Source: an uncultured Eubacteriales bacterium | GTDB lineage: Bacteria > Bacillota > Clostridia > Christensenellales > Aristaeellaceae | Assembly: GCA_902782795.1 (NCBI GenBank) | Contig: CACZOT010000166.1 | Coordinates: 1 to 8,665 of the forward strand | Direction: 5' to 3' | Length of the DNA: 8,665 bases | In this document: positions 1 through 5,422 of the stretch, piece by piece | Layout: each line of letters starts with the position of its first letter | Position numbering within the stretch: position 1 is the stretch's first letter | Notes under the pieces: generated by a model | Databases searched by the model: none | What the model was told of the DNA's origin: nothing | The model's input: only the letters and a program-made list of their open reading frames with translations | Position numbers and translations under genes: made by a program

Positions 1-318
1 CGGGAACATGACGTTCTGCAGGCAGTTGCGCTGCATGAGCAGGTTGAAGGACTGGAAGATCATCGTCACCTCGCGGCGGACCTGCTGCATCTCCTTTTTG
101 TCCAGCGAGCCGAGATCGCGTCCGTCCAGCAGGACGCTGCCCTCGGTGGGCCGCTCGAGCATGTTGATGCAGCGGACCAGCGTGCTCTTGCCCGCTCCGC
201 TCATGCCGATGATGCCGTAGATATCGCCGTCGTTCACGGTCAGGTTCACGTTTCGGAGCGCGTCCACCTGGCCGCCGGCGGTGATGAAGCTCTTGGAAAG
301 GTTTTTCAGTTCGATCAT
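1..318 (-). CDS. metN: MetN-type methionine ABC transporter ATPase (N-terminal part, cut by window edge)
   Basis: The first 106 codons of an ABC ATPase that powers methionine import at the inner face of the cytoplasmic membrane, with MetQ and a MetI permease that would lie beyond the edge. It opens MIELKNLSKSF. The Walker A motif GMSGAGKST is at residues 38-46 and the Q-loop glutamine is Q89 in TMIFQSFNLL. The segments AGGQVDAL (14-21), INMLERPTEGSV (51-62) and the stretch around LMQRNCLQNV (94-103) are characteristic of the MetN subfamily. The ABC signature, Walker B and the C-terminal ACT-like regulatory domain of MetN are outside the window. The ATG is preceded by a GGGGG purine run about 7 nt upstream. 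The gene lies 105 nt downstream of metQ on the same strand, with a strong hairpin in between, so it is probably the second gene of the operon. Recognition is confident; substrate range (L-Met, D-Met, possibly other amino acids) is family inference. Confidence 0.93.
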   Translation of the reverse strand, partial: MIELKNLSKSFITAGGQVDALRNVNLTVNDGDIYGIIGMSGAGKSTLVRCINMLERPTEGSVLLDGRDLGSLDKKEMQQVRREVTMIFQSFNLLMQRNCLQNVMFP

Positions 319-353
319 GGGCTGACCCCCGTGCGGTTGTGTTGATCGCGAAG

Positions 354-381
354 GGACACACCGGCGCGGACCGGTGTGTCC
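354..381 (-). repeat. Perfect 11-bp hairpin in the metQ-metN gap
   Basis: Arms GGACACACCGG and CCGGTGTGTCC match perfectly around a 6-nt loop. The hairpin sits between the metQ stop and the metN start. In the transcribed (minus) direction it is followed by CCCTTCGCG with no U-tract, so it does not look like a complete intrinsic terminator. A likely role is to protect the 3' end of metQ mRNA or to cause partial termination, giving more binding protein than ATPase. That role is inference. Confidence 0.6.
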
Positions 382-423
382 TTCGTTACAGTATACTCTT
401 TGCGGGCGGATGGGGCAAGGGGA

Positions 424-1266
424 TTACTTGCCCAGCGCGCTGAGATCCGCCTGGCGGCCGCCGTAAAGGCCCATGGGCTCGGTGTGGACGATGGCCACGC
501 TGACCACGTCGCCGCCGGTCTCGGCCACGTACTCGTCCAGGTAGGGCTGATGCTGGAAGTAGTTGGCGTAGAGGTCGCCGGCGTCGACGGCCGGGTTCTC
601 CTCGGTGTAGCCGGTGTAGACGACGATCTCCAGGGTGATGTCCTTCTCGGCGAGGATGCCCTTGACGATCTCGAGGATCTGCGCGTGCGGGGCGGGCGTG
701 GCGGCGATGGTGATGGTCTGGCCGGCGAGGGCGGCGTAATCGACGTCCGGATCATAGCCGTCGGTGGGCTCGTCCACCACGGAGATGACCGCGCCGGCGT
801 AGGTCGCGTCGATGTACTCCTTCACCTGCTGGCTGCAGGCGGCGGCGATGAGGGCCTTGGTGAGCGGCGCTTCGGCGTTCTCGCTCTTCACGGCGATCAC
901 GTTGGCGCGGGGCAGGTAGACCTCTTCGACTTCGACCAGCAGGGCCTTGTCGATCTCGATGCCGGCATCCAAGGCGTCCAGCACGAAGTTGGAGTTGATG
1001 ACCGCGTAGTCCAGATCCGGCAGCTGGTTGACCAGGTACTCGGCCTGGCTCTCGACGATCTCGATACCCTCGGTGAGCACGTCGGCCTTGGTAGCGGTTT
1101 CGCCGGCGCCTTCGGCCAGCTCGATGATGCCGTTGTCGGCCAGCAGCTGCAGGGCGCGGGCCTCGTTGGTGGTGTCGTTGGGCACGCCGATCTTGATGGT
1201 GTCGGCCAGGGCGGCGGAAGAGAGGGCGAGCAGGGCAACCAGCAAAATGGCGAACAGCTTTTTCAT
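424..1266 (-). CDS. metQ: MetQ/NlpA-family methionine-binding protein, circularly permuted
   Basis: Extracytoplasmic substrate-binding protein (280 aa) that would deliver methionine to the MetNI transporter. Residues 1-21 form a signal peptide (MKK, hydrophobic core, then SSAALA) with an AxA-type signal peptidase I site before D22. There is no lipobox, and the only cysteine is C144. The order of the mature protein is unusual. Residues about 22-164 match the usual C-terminal half of MetQ: GVPNDTTNEARAL at 27-39, AVINSNFVL at 88-96, LPRANVIAV at 118-126, YAGAV at 156-160. A linker of about 18 residues (VVDEPTDGYDPDVDYAAL) follows. Residues 183-280 match the usual N-terminal half: TITIAATPAPHAQIL at 184-198, YANYFQHQPYLDEY at 233-246, VHTEPMGLYGG at 260-270. 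Ligand-pocket motifs of both lobes are kept and total length is normal for the family, so the protein is probably functional. The start is fixed by GGAGGT at 1273-1278, 6 nt before the ATG. It heads the metQ-metN operon. Family is confident; the ligand is inferred from metN next door. Confidence 0.92.
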   Translation of the reverse strand: MKKLFAILLVALLALSSAALADTIKIGVPNDTTNEARALQLLADNGIIELAEGAGETATKADVLTEGIEIVESQAEYLVNQLPDLDYAVINSNFVLDALDAGIEIDKALLVEVEEVYLPRANVIAVKSENAEAPLTKALIAAACSQQVKEYIDATYAGAVISVVDEPTDGYDPDVDYAALAGQTITIAATPAPHAQILEIVKGILAEKDITLEIVVYTGYTEENPAVDAGDLYANYFQHQPYLDEYVAETGGDVVSVAIVHTEPMGLYGGRQADLSALGK

Positions 1267-1272
1267 GGGGAT

Positions 1273-1278
1273 ACCTCC
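1273..1278 (-). promoter_or_regulatory. metQ ribosome binding site
   Basis: GGAGGT on the minus strand lies 6 nt upstream of the metQ ATG (1266-1264). It is a near-perfect Shine-Dalgarno sequence at ideal spacing and confirms the start and the signal peptide. Confidence 0.85.
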
Positions 1279-1335
1279 GTTTTGATCTTCATTATTATTT
1301 TGGGCGCCGGGACGAGCGGGGGGAACGATACCTTT

Positions 1336-1398
1336 TCAGCGGCACATTCGACACAGGCTCAGGACCGCGGCTCGGAAGGTTTTCGCTTGGAAGAACAC
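1336..1398 (-). CDS. Possible 20-codon leader peptide upstream of metQ
   Basis: A small ORF in the metQ leader starts at GTG (1398-1396) and reads (M)FFQAKTFRAAVLSLCRMCR before TGA. AAAGGAG at 1409-1415 lies 10 nt upstream, which is a little long but usable. It begins about 28 nt after the predicted transcription start and ends 69 nt before metQ. The last five codons encode Cys-Arg-Met-Cys-Arg, suggestive of an amino-acid-sensing leader peptide for a sulfur amino acid transporter. The Shine-Dalgarno lies in a small perfect hairpin (GAAAG-GAG-CTTTC, 1404-1416). I could not find a convincing terminator/antiterminator pair after it, and a 20-codon ORF can occur by chance in GC-rich DNA, so this is tentative. 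Confidence 0.3.
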   Translation of the reverse strand: MFFQAKTFRAAVLSLCRMCR

Positions 1399-1432
1399 GG
1401 TGTGAAAGCTCCTTTCGATTTGCGATGGGCTT

Positions 1433-1461
1433 ATGATAGCATCGCGGGCGGGAAATGTCCA
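1433..1461 (-). promoter_or_regulatory. Predicted sigma-70/sigma-A promoter of metQ-metN
   Basis: On the minus strand the -35 box TGGACA (1461-1456) and the -10 box TATCAT (1438-1433) each match consensus at 5 of 6 positions and are separated by exactly 17 bp. Transcription should start near 1426, giving a leader of about 160 nt before metQ. I found no SAM riboswitch core and no T-box motif in that leader. Confidence 0.75.
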
Positions 1462-1612
1462 ATACTAATAACGAATACTGATCCATAGCGTTTGGCTATA
1501 TCTTCGGCCTGGCGAGGGAGATCCGCGCGCCTGGCGGCGCCCGGCGCTTTCTCCGCTTCGAGCGAGAGCGGCGCGGGCGCTCCCGGTTTTTCGAAAAAAG
1601 CGGGCGCGGTTT
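1462..1612. other. Divergent metQ/tldD intergenic region
   Basis: This stretch separates the metQ promoter (leftward) from the tldD promoter (rightward). It holds the Met-box-like palindrome (1484-1500), a 12-bp perfect palindrome TTTTTCGAAAAA (1587-1598) and two copies of GCGGGCGC followed by GGTTTTT (1573-1591 and 1600-1614), the second running into the tldD -35 box. The palindrome and repeats could be operator sites for the tldD operon. No gene, RNA gene or transposon end is visible. Confidence 0.4.
1484..1500 (-). promoter_or_regulatory. LysR-type, Met-box-like operator upstream of the metQ promoter
   Basis: The minus strand reads TATAGCCAAACGCTATG, an inverted repeat ATAG-N7-CTAT (with C/G extending it to ATAGC-N5-GCTAT). 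Its centre is about 66 bp upstream of the predicted start site, where LysR-type activators usually place their recognition site. It resembles the Met-box described for the LysR-type regulator MtaR/MetR of streptococci (TATAGTTtnaaACTATA, from memory) in both half-sites. Two direct AGTATT repeats (1474-1479 and 1461-1466) lie between it and the -35 box, as an activation sub-site might. Functional role is inferred. Confidence 0.45.
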
Positions 1613-1641
1613 TTGCACGCGCGGCGCGGGTGTGTTATAAT
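1613..1641 (+). promoter_or_regulatory. Predicted promoter of the tldD operon
   Basis: A perfect TATAAT at 1636-1641 is preceded by TGT, making an extended -10 (TGnTATAAT). TTGCAC at 1613-1618 forms a weak -35 box at 17-bp spacing. Transcription should start near 1648, about 28 nt before the tldD ATG. This is the only clear promoter I see for the five plus-strand genes. Confidence 0.75.
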
Positions 1642-1675
1642 AAAGCGGAATCTGGCAACACGGGGAGGGACGGCC

Positions 1676-3079
1676 ATGCAAGTGGCGCCGAGCGCGTATC
1701 TTCGCGCGGCGAAACCGTTTTTGAAGGAGCTCGTCGCGGAGCTGACGAAGAGATACCCTTACGCGAGCGTCCTCGGGCAGGATTGCCTCTGCAGGGAGTA
1801 TTTCGTCGCCGCGACCGGCATGGGCGCGAACGAGGACGGCCTGCTCACCGCGCGCGGGTTCGTGGCGCGCGTGTACAAAAACGGCTGGGCGGAGTATTCC
1901 TTCAACGAGCTCCCGGAGGACGGTGACGCCGCCGCCTTCGCGGAGAAGATCGCCCGCGCGGTGGAGCCGCCCATGACGGCGGACCCCATGCCCGCGGACG
2001 AGCCGCTTTCCCTGTGCAGGAGCAGCGAATTCGCGATCGATCCGGAGAGCCTCGGCAGCGCCGAATGGCTGCGCCGCCTGTCCGCCATCCGCGAAGAGGC
2101 GCTCAAAATGGATGAGCGCCTTGTGGACTGCATGGTGCGCTGCAACTACCAGGTCATCCGCAAGATCTTCCTCTCGCCCCGGCGCGACCTGGAGCAGAAC
2201 CTCCTTTGGACCTCCGGCGCGCTGGTCGTCATGGCGCTGCGCGGCGAGGAGATGAAGGAGGCCTACCGCCCCTTCTCCGGCCTGGCGGGCGCGGAGGTGC
2301 TGGAAAACATGCGCGGCGGCGTGCCCGGCGCGGTGCGGCAGGCGCTGGACCTTCTGGACAGCGAGCCCATTCCCCCGGGCGAGTACGAGTGCGTCTGCTC
2401 GCCGGAGGTCACGGGCATGATCGTCCACGAGGCCTTCGGCCACGGCGTGGAGATGGATATGTTCGTGAAAAAGCGCGCCCTAGCCGAGGAGTACATCGGC
2501 AAACGGGTGGCTTCGGACCTGGTCACCATGCACGACGGCGCGGCCGCGGCCAGCGAGGTCGCCAGCGGCTTCTTCGACGACGAGGGCTCCACCGCCGCGG
2601 ACACGCTGATCATCGAAAAGGGCATCCTCCGGCGGGGCATTTGCGATCTGGTCTCCGCCGGACGGCTGGGCGTTATGCCGACCGGCAACGGCAGGCGCGA
2701 ATCTTTCGAGCGCAAGGCGTATACCCGCATGACGAACACCTTCTTCGAGGGCGGGAGCGACAAGGTGGAGGAGATGATCGCCTCCATCGGGTACGGCTTC
2801 CTCCTGGAGGATCCCTCCAGCGGCATGGAGGACCCCAAGAACTGGGGCATCCAGTGCATGGTGAACGTCGCCCGGGAGATCCGGGACGGCAAGCTGACCG
2901 GGCGGGTCTTCTCGCCGATCGTCCTGACCGGCTACGTGCCGGATCTGCTCCAATCCATCAGCATGATGTCGGAGCGGGTCGAGCTCTCCGGCGGAGGCTT
3001 CTGCGGCAAGGGCTACAAGGAATGGGTGAAGGTCTCGGACGGCGGGCCGTACATCAAGGCGCGCATCCGCCTGGGCTGA
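1676..3079 (+). CDS. tldD: TldD, catalytic subunit of the TldD/TldE metalloprotease
   Basis: Cytosolic zinc metalloprotease subunit (467 aa, close to the 481 aa of E. coli TldD) that with TldE forms a peptidase acting on unfolded or modified peptides, e.g. microcin B17 maturation and CcdA degradation in E. coli. The metal-binding motif HEAFGH is at residues 251-256, matching the HExxxH motif that distinguishes TldD from TldE. The C-terminal stretch with GGGFCGKGYKEWVKV and DGGPYIKARIRLG is typical of the TldD/PmbA C-terminal domain. The ATG at 1676 is chosen because GGGAGG (1663-1668) lies just upstream and the promoter -10 at 1636-1641 ends before it. The frame stays open upstream to a TTG at 1613, but that codon lies in the -35 box, so the longer form is unlikely. 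It is the first gene of the operon, 13 nt before tldE. The physiological substrate cannot be inferred. Confidence 0.93.
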   Translation: MQVAPSAYLRAAKPFLKELVAELTKRYPYASVLGQDCLCREYFVAATGMGANEDGLLTARGFVARVYKNGWAEYSFNELPEDGDAAAFAEKIARAVEPPMTADPMPADEPLSLCRSSEFAIDPESLGSAEWLRRLSAIREEALKMDERLVDCMVRCNYQVIRKIFLSPRRDLEQNLLWTSGALVVMALRGEEMKEAYRPFSGLAGAEVLENMRGGVPGAVRQALDLLDSEPIPPGEYECVCSPEVTGMIVHEAFGHGVEMDMFVKKRALAEEYIGKRVASDLVTMHDGAAAASEVASGFFDDEGSTAADTLIIEKGILRRGICDLVSAGRLGVMPTGNGRRESFERKAYTRMTNTFFEGGSDKVEEMIASIGYGFLLEDPSSGMEDPKNWGIQCMVNVAREIRDGKLTGRVFSPIVLTGYVPDLLQSISMMSERVELSGGGFCGKGYKEWVKVSDGGPYIKARIRLG

Positions 3080-3092
3080 GGAGGGACGCAAG

Positions 3093-4364
3093 ATGCTGGA
3101 AACGATTCTGAACTGCCTGCGGGAAAGCGCCGCCTCCGCCTGGCGCGTCAATTGGACCCATACGCGCTCCGCCGAGCTCTTCTTCATCCGCCGGGGCGCG
3201 GACACGCGCCGCGCCAAGGACGTCACGAAGGCGCAGGTCTCCGTCTTTCACGATTTCGAGGAGGGCGGGAAGAAGATGCGCGGCGTCTCGCGCATCAGCG
3301 TGCACCCCGGCATGGCGGGCGAGGAGATCCGCCGGGCCGTGGAGCGCGCCGTCGGGGACGCGGCGTACGTGAAAAACCCCTGGTTTGAGCTGCCGGACGC
3401 CCTCGTCGCCGAGGACGCCTCGCCGGACGCCTTTGCCGGTCGGCCCCTCATGGACGTGGCCCGGGACGCGGCGGACGCCCTGTTCTCCGCTGATACCCTG
3501 GGCGACGCCTTCATCAACTCCGCGGAGGTGTTCGCCGAGCGCCGGGAGGAGCGCGTCATCGCCTCCAACGGGCTGGACGTGCGCTTCGGCAAGTGCGCCC
3601 TCAAGGGGGAGCTCGTGGCCCAGTGCGTGCGGGAGGCGGACGTGGAGGTCTACCGCGGCTTCGGCTACGATACCGCCGATCTGGAGGCCGTGGCCCGCGT
3701 CGCCAGGGAGGCCCTCGCCGCGGCGCGGGACCGCTCCGTGGCCAGGGAAGCGCCCAAGGCCGGCGTGTACGATTGCGTCCTCTCCGGCGAGGAGCTCGCC
3801 ACGCTCCTGGGCGCGTACGCCGAAAAAGCCGACGCGGGCATGATCTTCGCGAAATACTCTTCCTGCCGGGTGGGTGCGAGCCTGCAGGGCGGGGAGATCG
3901 CGGGCGAAAAGCTGGATATGGACCTTTTGCCCTCCGCGCCTTTCAGCCAGGAGGGAGTGCCCATGCCGGGGCTGCCCCTGGCGCGGGAAGGCGTTTTGCA
4001 GAACATCCACGGCGGCGCGCGCTTCTGCCGGTATCTGGGCATCGCTCCGACCGGCTCCTACGAGCGCGTGCGCGTCAATAACGACGGCCGGCCCATGGAC
4101 GAGCTTCTTAAAGCGCCGTGCATCCGCCCCGTGCTCTTTTCCGATTTCCAGGCGGACGCCCTCGCCGGGCGCTTCGGCGGCGAGATCCGCCTGGCCTACA
4201 TCTACGACGCGGACGGCGTGCATATCGTCACGGGCGGCTCCATCAGCGGGAGCCTGCAGGCCGTCCAGAAGGACTACGCCTTTTCCAGCGAACGGTACGC
4301 GGGCCGCTATTACGAGGGCCCCATGGCCGTTCGGCTGCGCGGCGTGACGGTGGCGGGACGATGA
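3093..4364 (+). CDS. tldE: TldE/PmbA-like non-catalytic partner of TldD
   Basis: TldD/PmbA family protein (423 aa) without an HExxxH motif, as expected for the TldE (PmbA) subunit that builds the substrate chamber with TldD. The N-terminal domain carries SRISVHPGMAGEEIRRAVERA, the typical helix-rich region. The C-terminal domain holds PFSQEGVPMPGLPLAREGVL (about residues 283-302), equivalent to the DDEGVP-T segment of PmbA, and the ending GPMAVRLRGVTVAG. Overall similarity to E. coli PmbA seems low, pointing to a diverged Firmicutes-type clade. GAGGAGGG lies 9 nt before the ATG. It is 13 nt downstream of tldD, and its stop overlaps the next start (ATGA). The pairing with an active-site-bearing TldD directly upstream makes a heteromeric protease the natural reading. 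Confidence 0.88.
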   Translation: MLETILNCLRESAASAWRVNWTHTRSAELFFIRRGADTRRAKDVTKAQVSVFHDFEEGGKKMRGVSRISVHPGMAGEEIRRAVERAVGDAAYVKNPWFELPDALVAEDASPDAFAGRPLMDVARDAADALFSADTLGDAFINSAEVFAERREERVIASNGLDVRFGKCALKGELVAQCVREADVEVYRGFGYDTADLEAVARVAREALAAARDRSVAREAPKAGVYDCVLSGEELATLLGAYAEKADAGMIFAKYSSCRVGASLQGGEIAGEKLDMDLLPSAPFSQEGVPMPGLPLAREGVLQNIHGGARFCRYLGIAPTGSYERVRVNNDGRPMDELLKAPCIRPVLFSDFQADALAGRFGGEIRLAYIYDADGVHIVTGGSISGSLQAVQKDYAFSSERYAGRYYEGPMAVRLRGVTVAGR

Positions 4365-5389
4365 GCGGGCTGTATCTGTTCGGGCTCGACAGGGACGAGC
4401 CCCGAAAATGCGTCCAAACATTGAAAAAGCTGAGGTTCGAGGCCGTGGTCTCTCCGGGCGGCCAGGATGCCGCTCAGGCCTGCCGGGACGCGGGCCTCGC
4501 CGTCTGGGCGTGCGTGGGGGCCTTCTCCCTGCGCGAGGGCGACCCGGAAAGCTACCTCGCCGAGGACGCCTTCGGCCGCCGCCGCCCCTGGTTCCATTCC
4601 GGCTGCCCCAACGAGCCTGCCCTCTGGGAGCGCAGCCTCGAGCGCGCCGCCCAGGCCGGGGCGGAGGCCGTGTTCCTGGACGGGGCGCGCTTCGCCTCGC
4701 CCGAGCCAGGGGAGGAGCTCTTCCTGAGCTGTTTCTGCCCGCGCTGCATGCGAAAGGGCGAGGCCCTGGGCTACGATATGGAGAAGCTTCGCGCCGATGT
4801 GCGCCGTTTCGCCGAAACGCCGGGAGCGCCCGTCCCCGAGGAATGGCTGCTCCTGCGCAGGGAGACCGTGAGAGAGTACTTCGCCGCCTTCAACAGGGCC
4901 GTGCGCTCCGCGGGCGCGAAGGCGGGCGCGTTCGTGTTCGCGCCGTCGCTGGCGAGGCTGGTGGGGCAGGGGTTCGTCTACGAAGGCGAATCCGGCCCGG
5001 AAGTGCCGGATCTCCTCGCGCCCATGCTCTACCGCCGCTACGCGCCCAGGCCCGGCATCGCCTGCCTGAACGCGGAGTACGCCGCCCTGGCGGAGTTCCT
5101 CCGGCGCAGAGGCGATGGGGACGTCCCCGCCCGGATCGAGCAGATCACCGGCGTGCGCGTCCCGCAGGCCGAGCCCGAGAGGCTGCGGGAGGAGGGCTTC
5201 CCGCCCGAGAGCGTCGCCCGCGAGACCGCGGCAGCCTCCGCGTCCGGCGCGGTCCTCGCGCCCATCCTCCAGCTTGACGACGAGCGCCTGCCCGAGAGCG
5301 TCGCCGCCGCGCGCGAGGGCGGGGCGGAGATGGTCGGGCTGTTCGCCTACAGAAGAGAGTTTGCCCGCTTCCTGGAGAAGCTGAAATAG
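4361..5389 (+). CDS. TIM-barrel protein resembling glycosyl-hydrolase-like families, unknown function
   Basis: A 342-aa cytosolic protein without signal peptide. I do not recognise an exact family, but the pattern is that of (beta/alpha)8 glycosyl-hydrolase-like proteins: an early strand MSGLYLFG, then AGAEAVFLDGARFASP (99-114), followed by CFCPRCMRKGEALGYD (124-139), i.e. a DG-RF-P strand and an FC-x-x-C plus GxD segment common in GHL/GH42-like barrels. Later strands may be LLAPMLYRRY (218-227) and LAPILQLDDERLP (299-311). D107 and the acidic residues near 306-308 could be catalytic, but I cannot assign them. C124, C126 and C129 might bind metal, or may simply be structural. Its ATG overlaps the tldE stop as ATGA, so translation is probably coupled. 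The frame is open further upstream (to 4118), but the overlap argues for 4361. Function: possibly a sugar hydrolase; moderate confidence in the fold, low in activity. Confidence 0.75.
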   Translation: MSGLYLFGLDRDEPRKCVQTLKKLRFEAVVSPGGQDAAQACRDAGLAVWACVGAFSLREGDPESYLAEDAFGRRRPWFHSGCPNEPALWERSLERAAQAGAEAVFLDGARFASPEPGEELFLSCFCPRCMRKGEALGYDMEKLRADVRRFAETPGAPVPEEWLLLRRETVREYFAAFNRAVRSAGAKAGAFVFAPSLARLVGQGFVYEGESGPEVPDLLAPMLYRRYAPRPGIACLNAEYAALAEFLRRRGDGDVPARIEQITGVRVPQAEPERLREEGFPPESVARETAAASASGAVLAPILQLDDERLPESVAAAREGGAEMVGLFAYRREFARFLEKLK

Positions 5390-5422
5390 GCATTTCACAC
5401 GCAGAAAGAGGTTCGAGAGCGC

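Noticed and set aside
354..381. Rho-independent terminator ending metQ
   Set aside because: The stem is strong, but neither strand has a T-tract after it, so it is listed as a hairpin repeat only.
1267..1426. SAM (S-box) riboswitch or T-box in the metQ leader
   Set aside because: I read the leader on the minus strand and found neither the conserved S-box core nor the T-box GGTGGNACCGCG motif, and no terminator hairpin with U-tract.
376..1488. Long plus-strand open frame (370 codons) across metQ
   Set aside because: It is antisense to metQ, which has a signal peptide, RBS and family motifs. The plus-strand product is low-complexity Gly/Val/Asp-rich, typical of a GC-rich shadow frame.
1613..1675. 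TTG start extending TldD by 21 residues
   Set aside because: The TTG is in the -35 box and the extension spans the -10 box; the ATG at 1676 has a good RBS.
1462..1675. RiPP precursor or microcin-like gene upstream of tldD
   Set aside because: TldD/TldE prompted the search, but the gap has only regulatory-looking sequence and no small ORF with an RBS and a plausible leader/core.
3054..4421. Long minus-strand open frame opposite tldE
   Set aside because: Shadow of tldE caused by high GC; product is Ala/Gly/His/Arg-rich with no recognisable domain, and it overlaps three coding genes.
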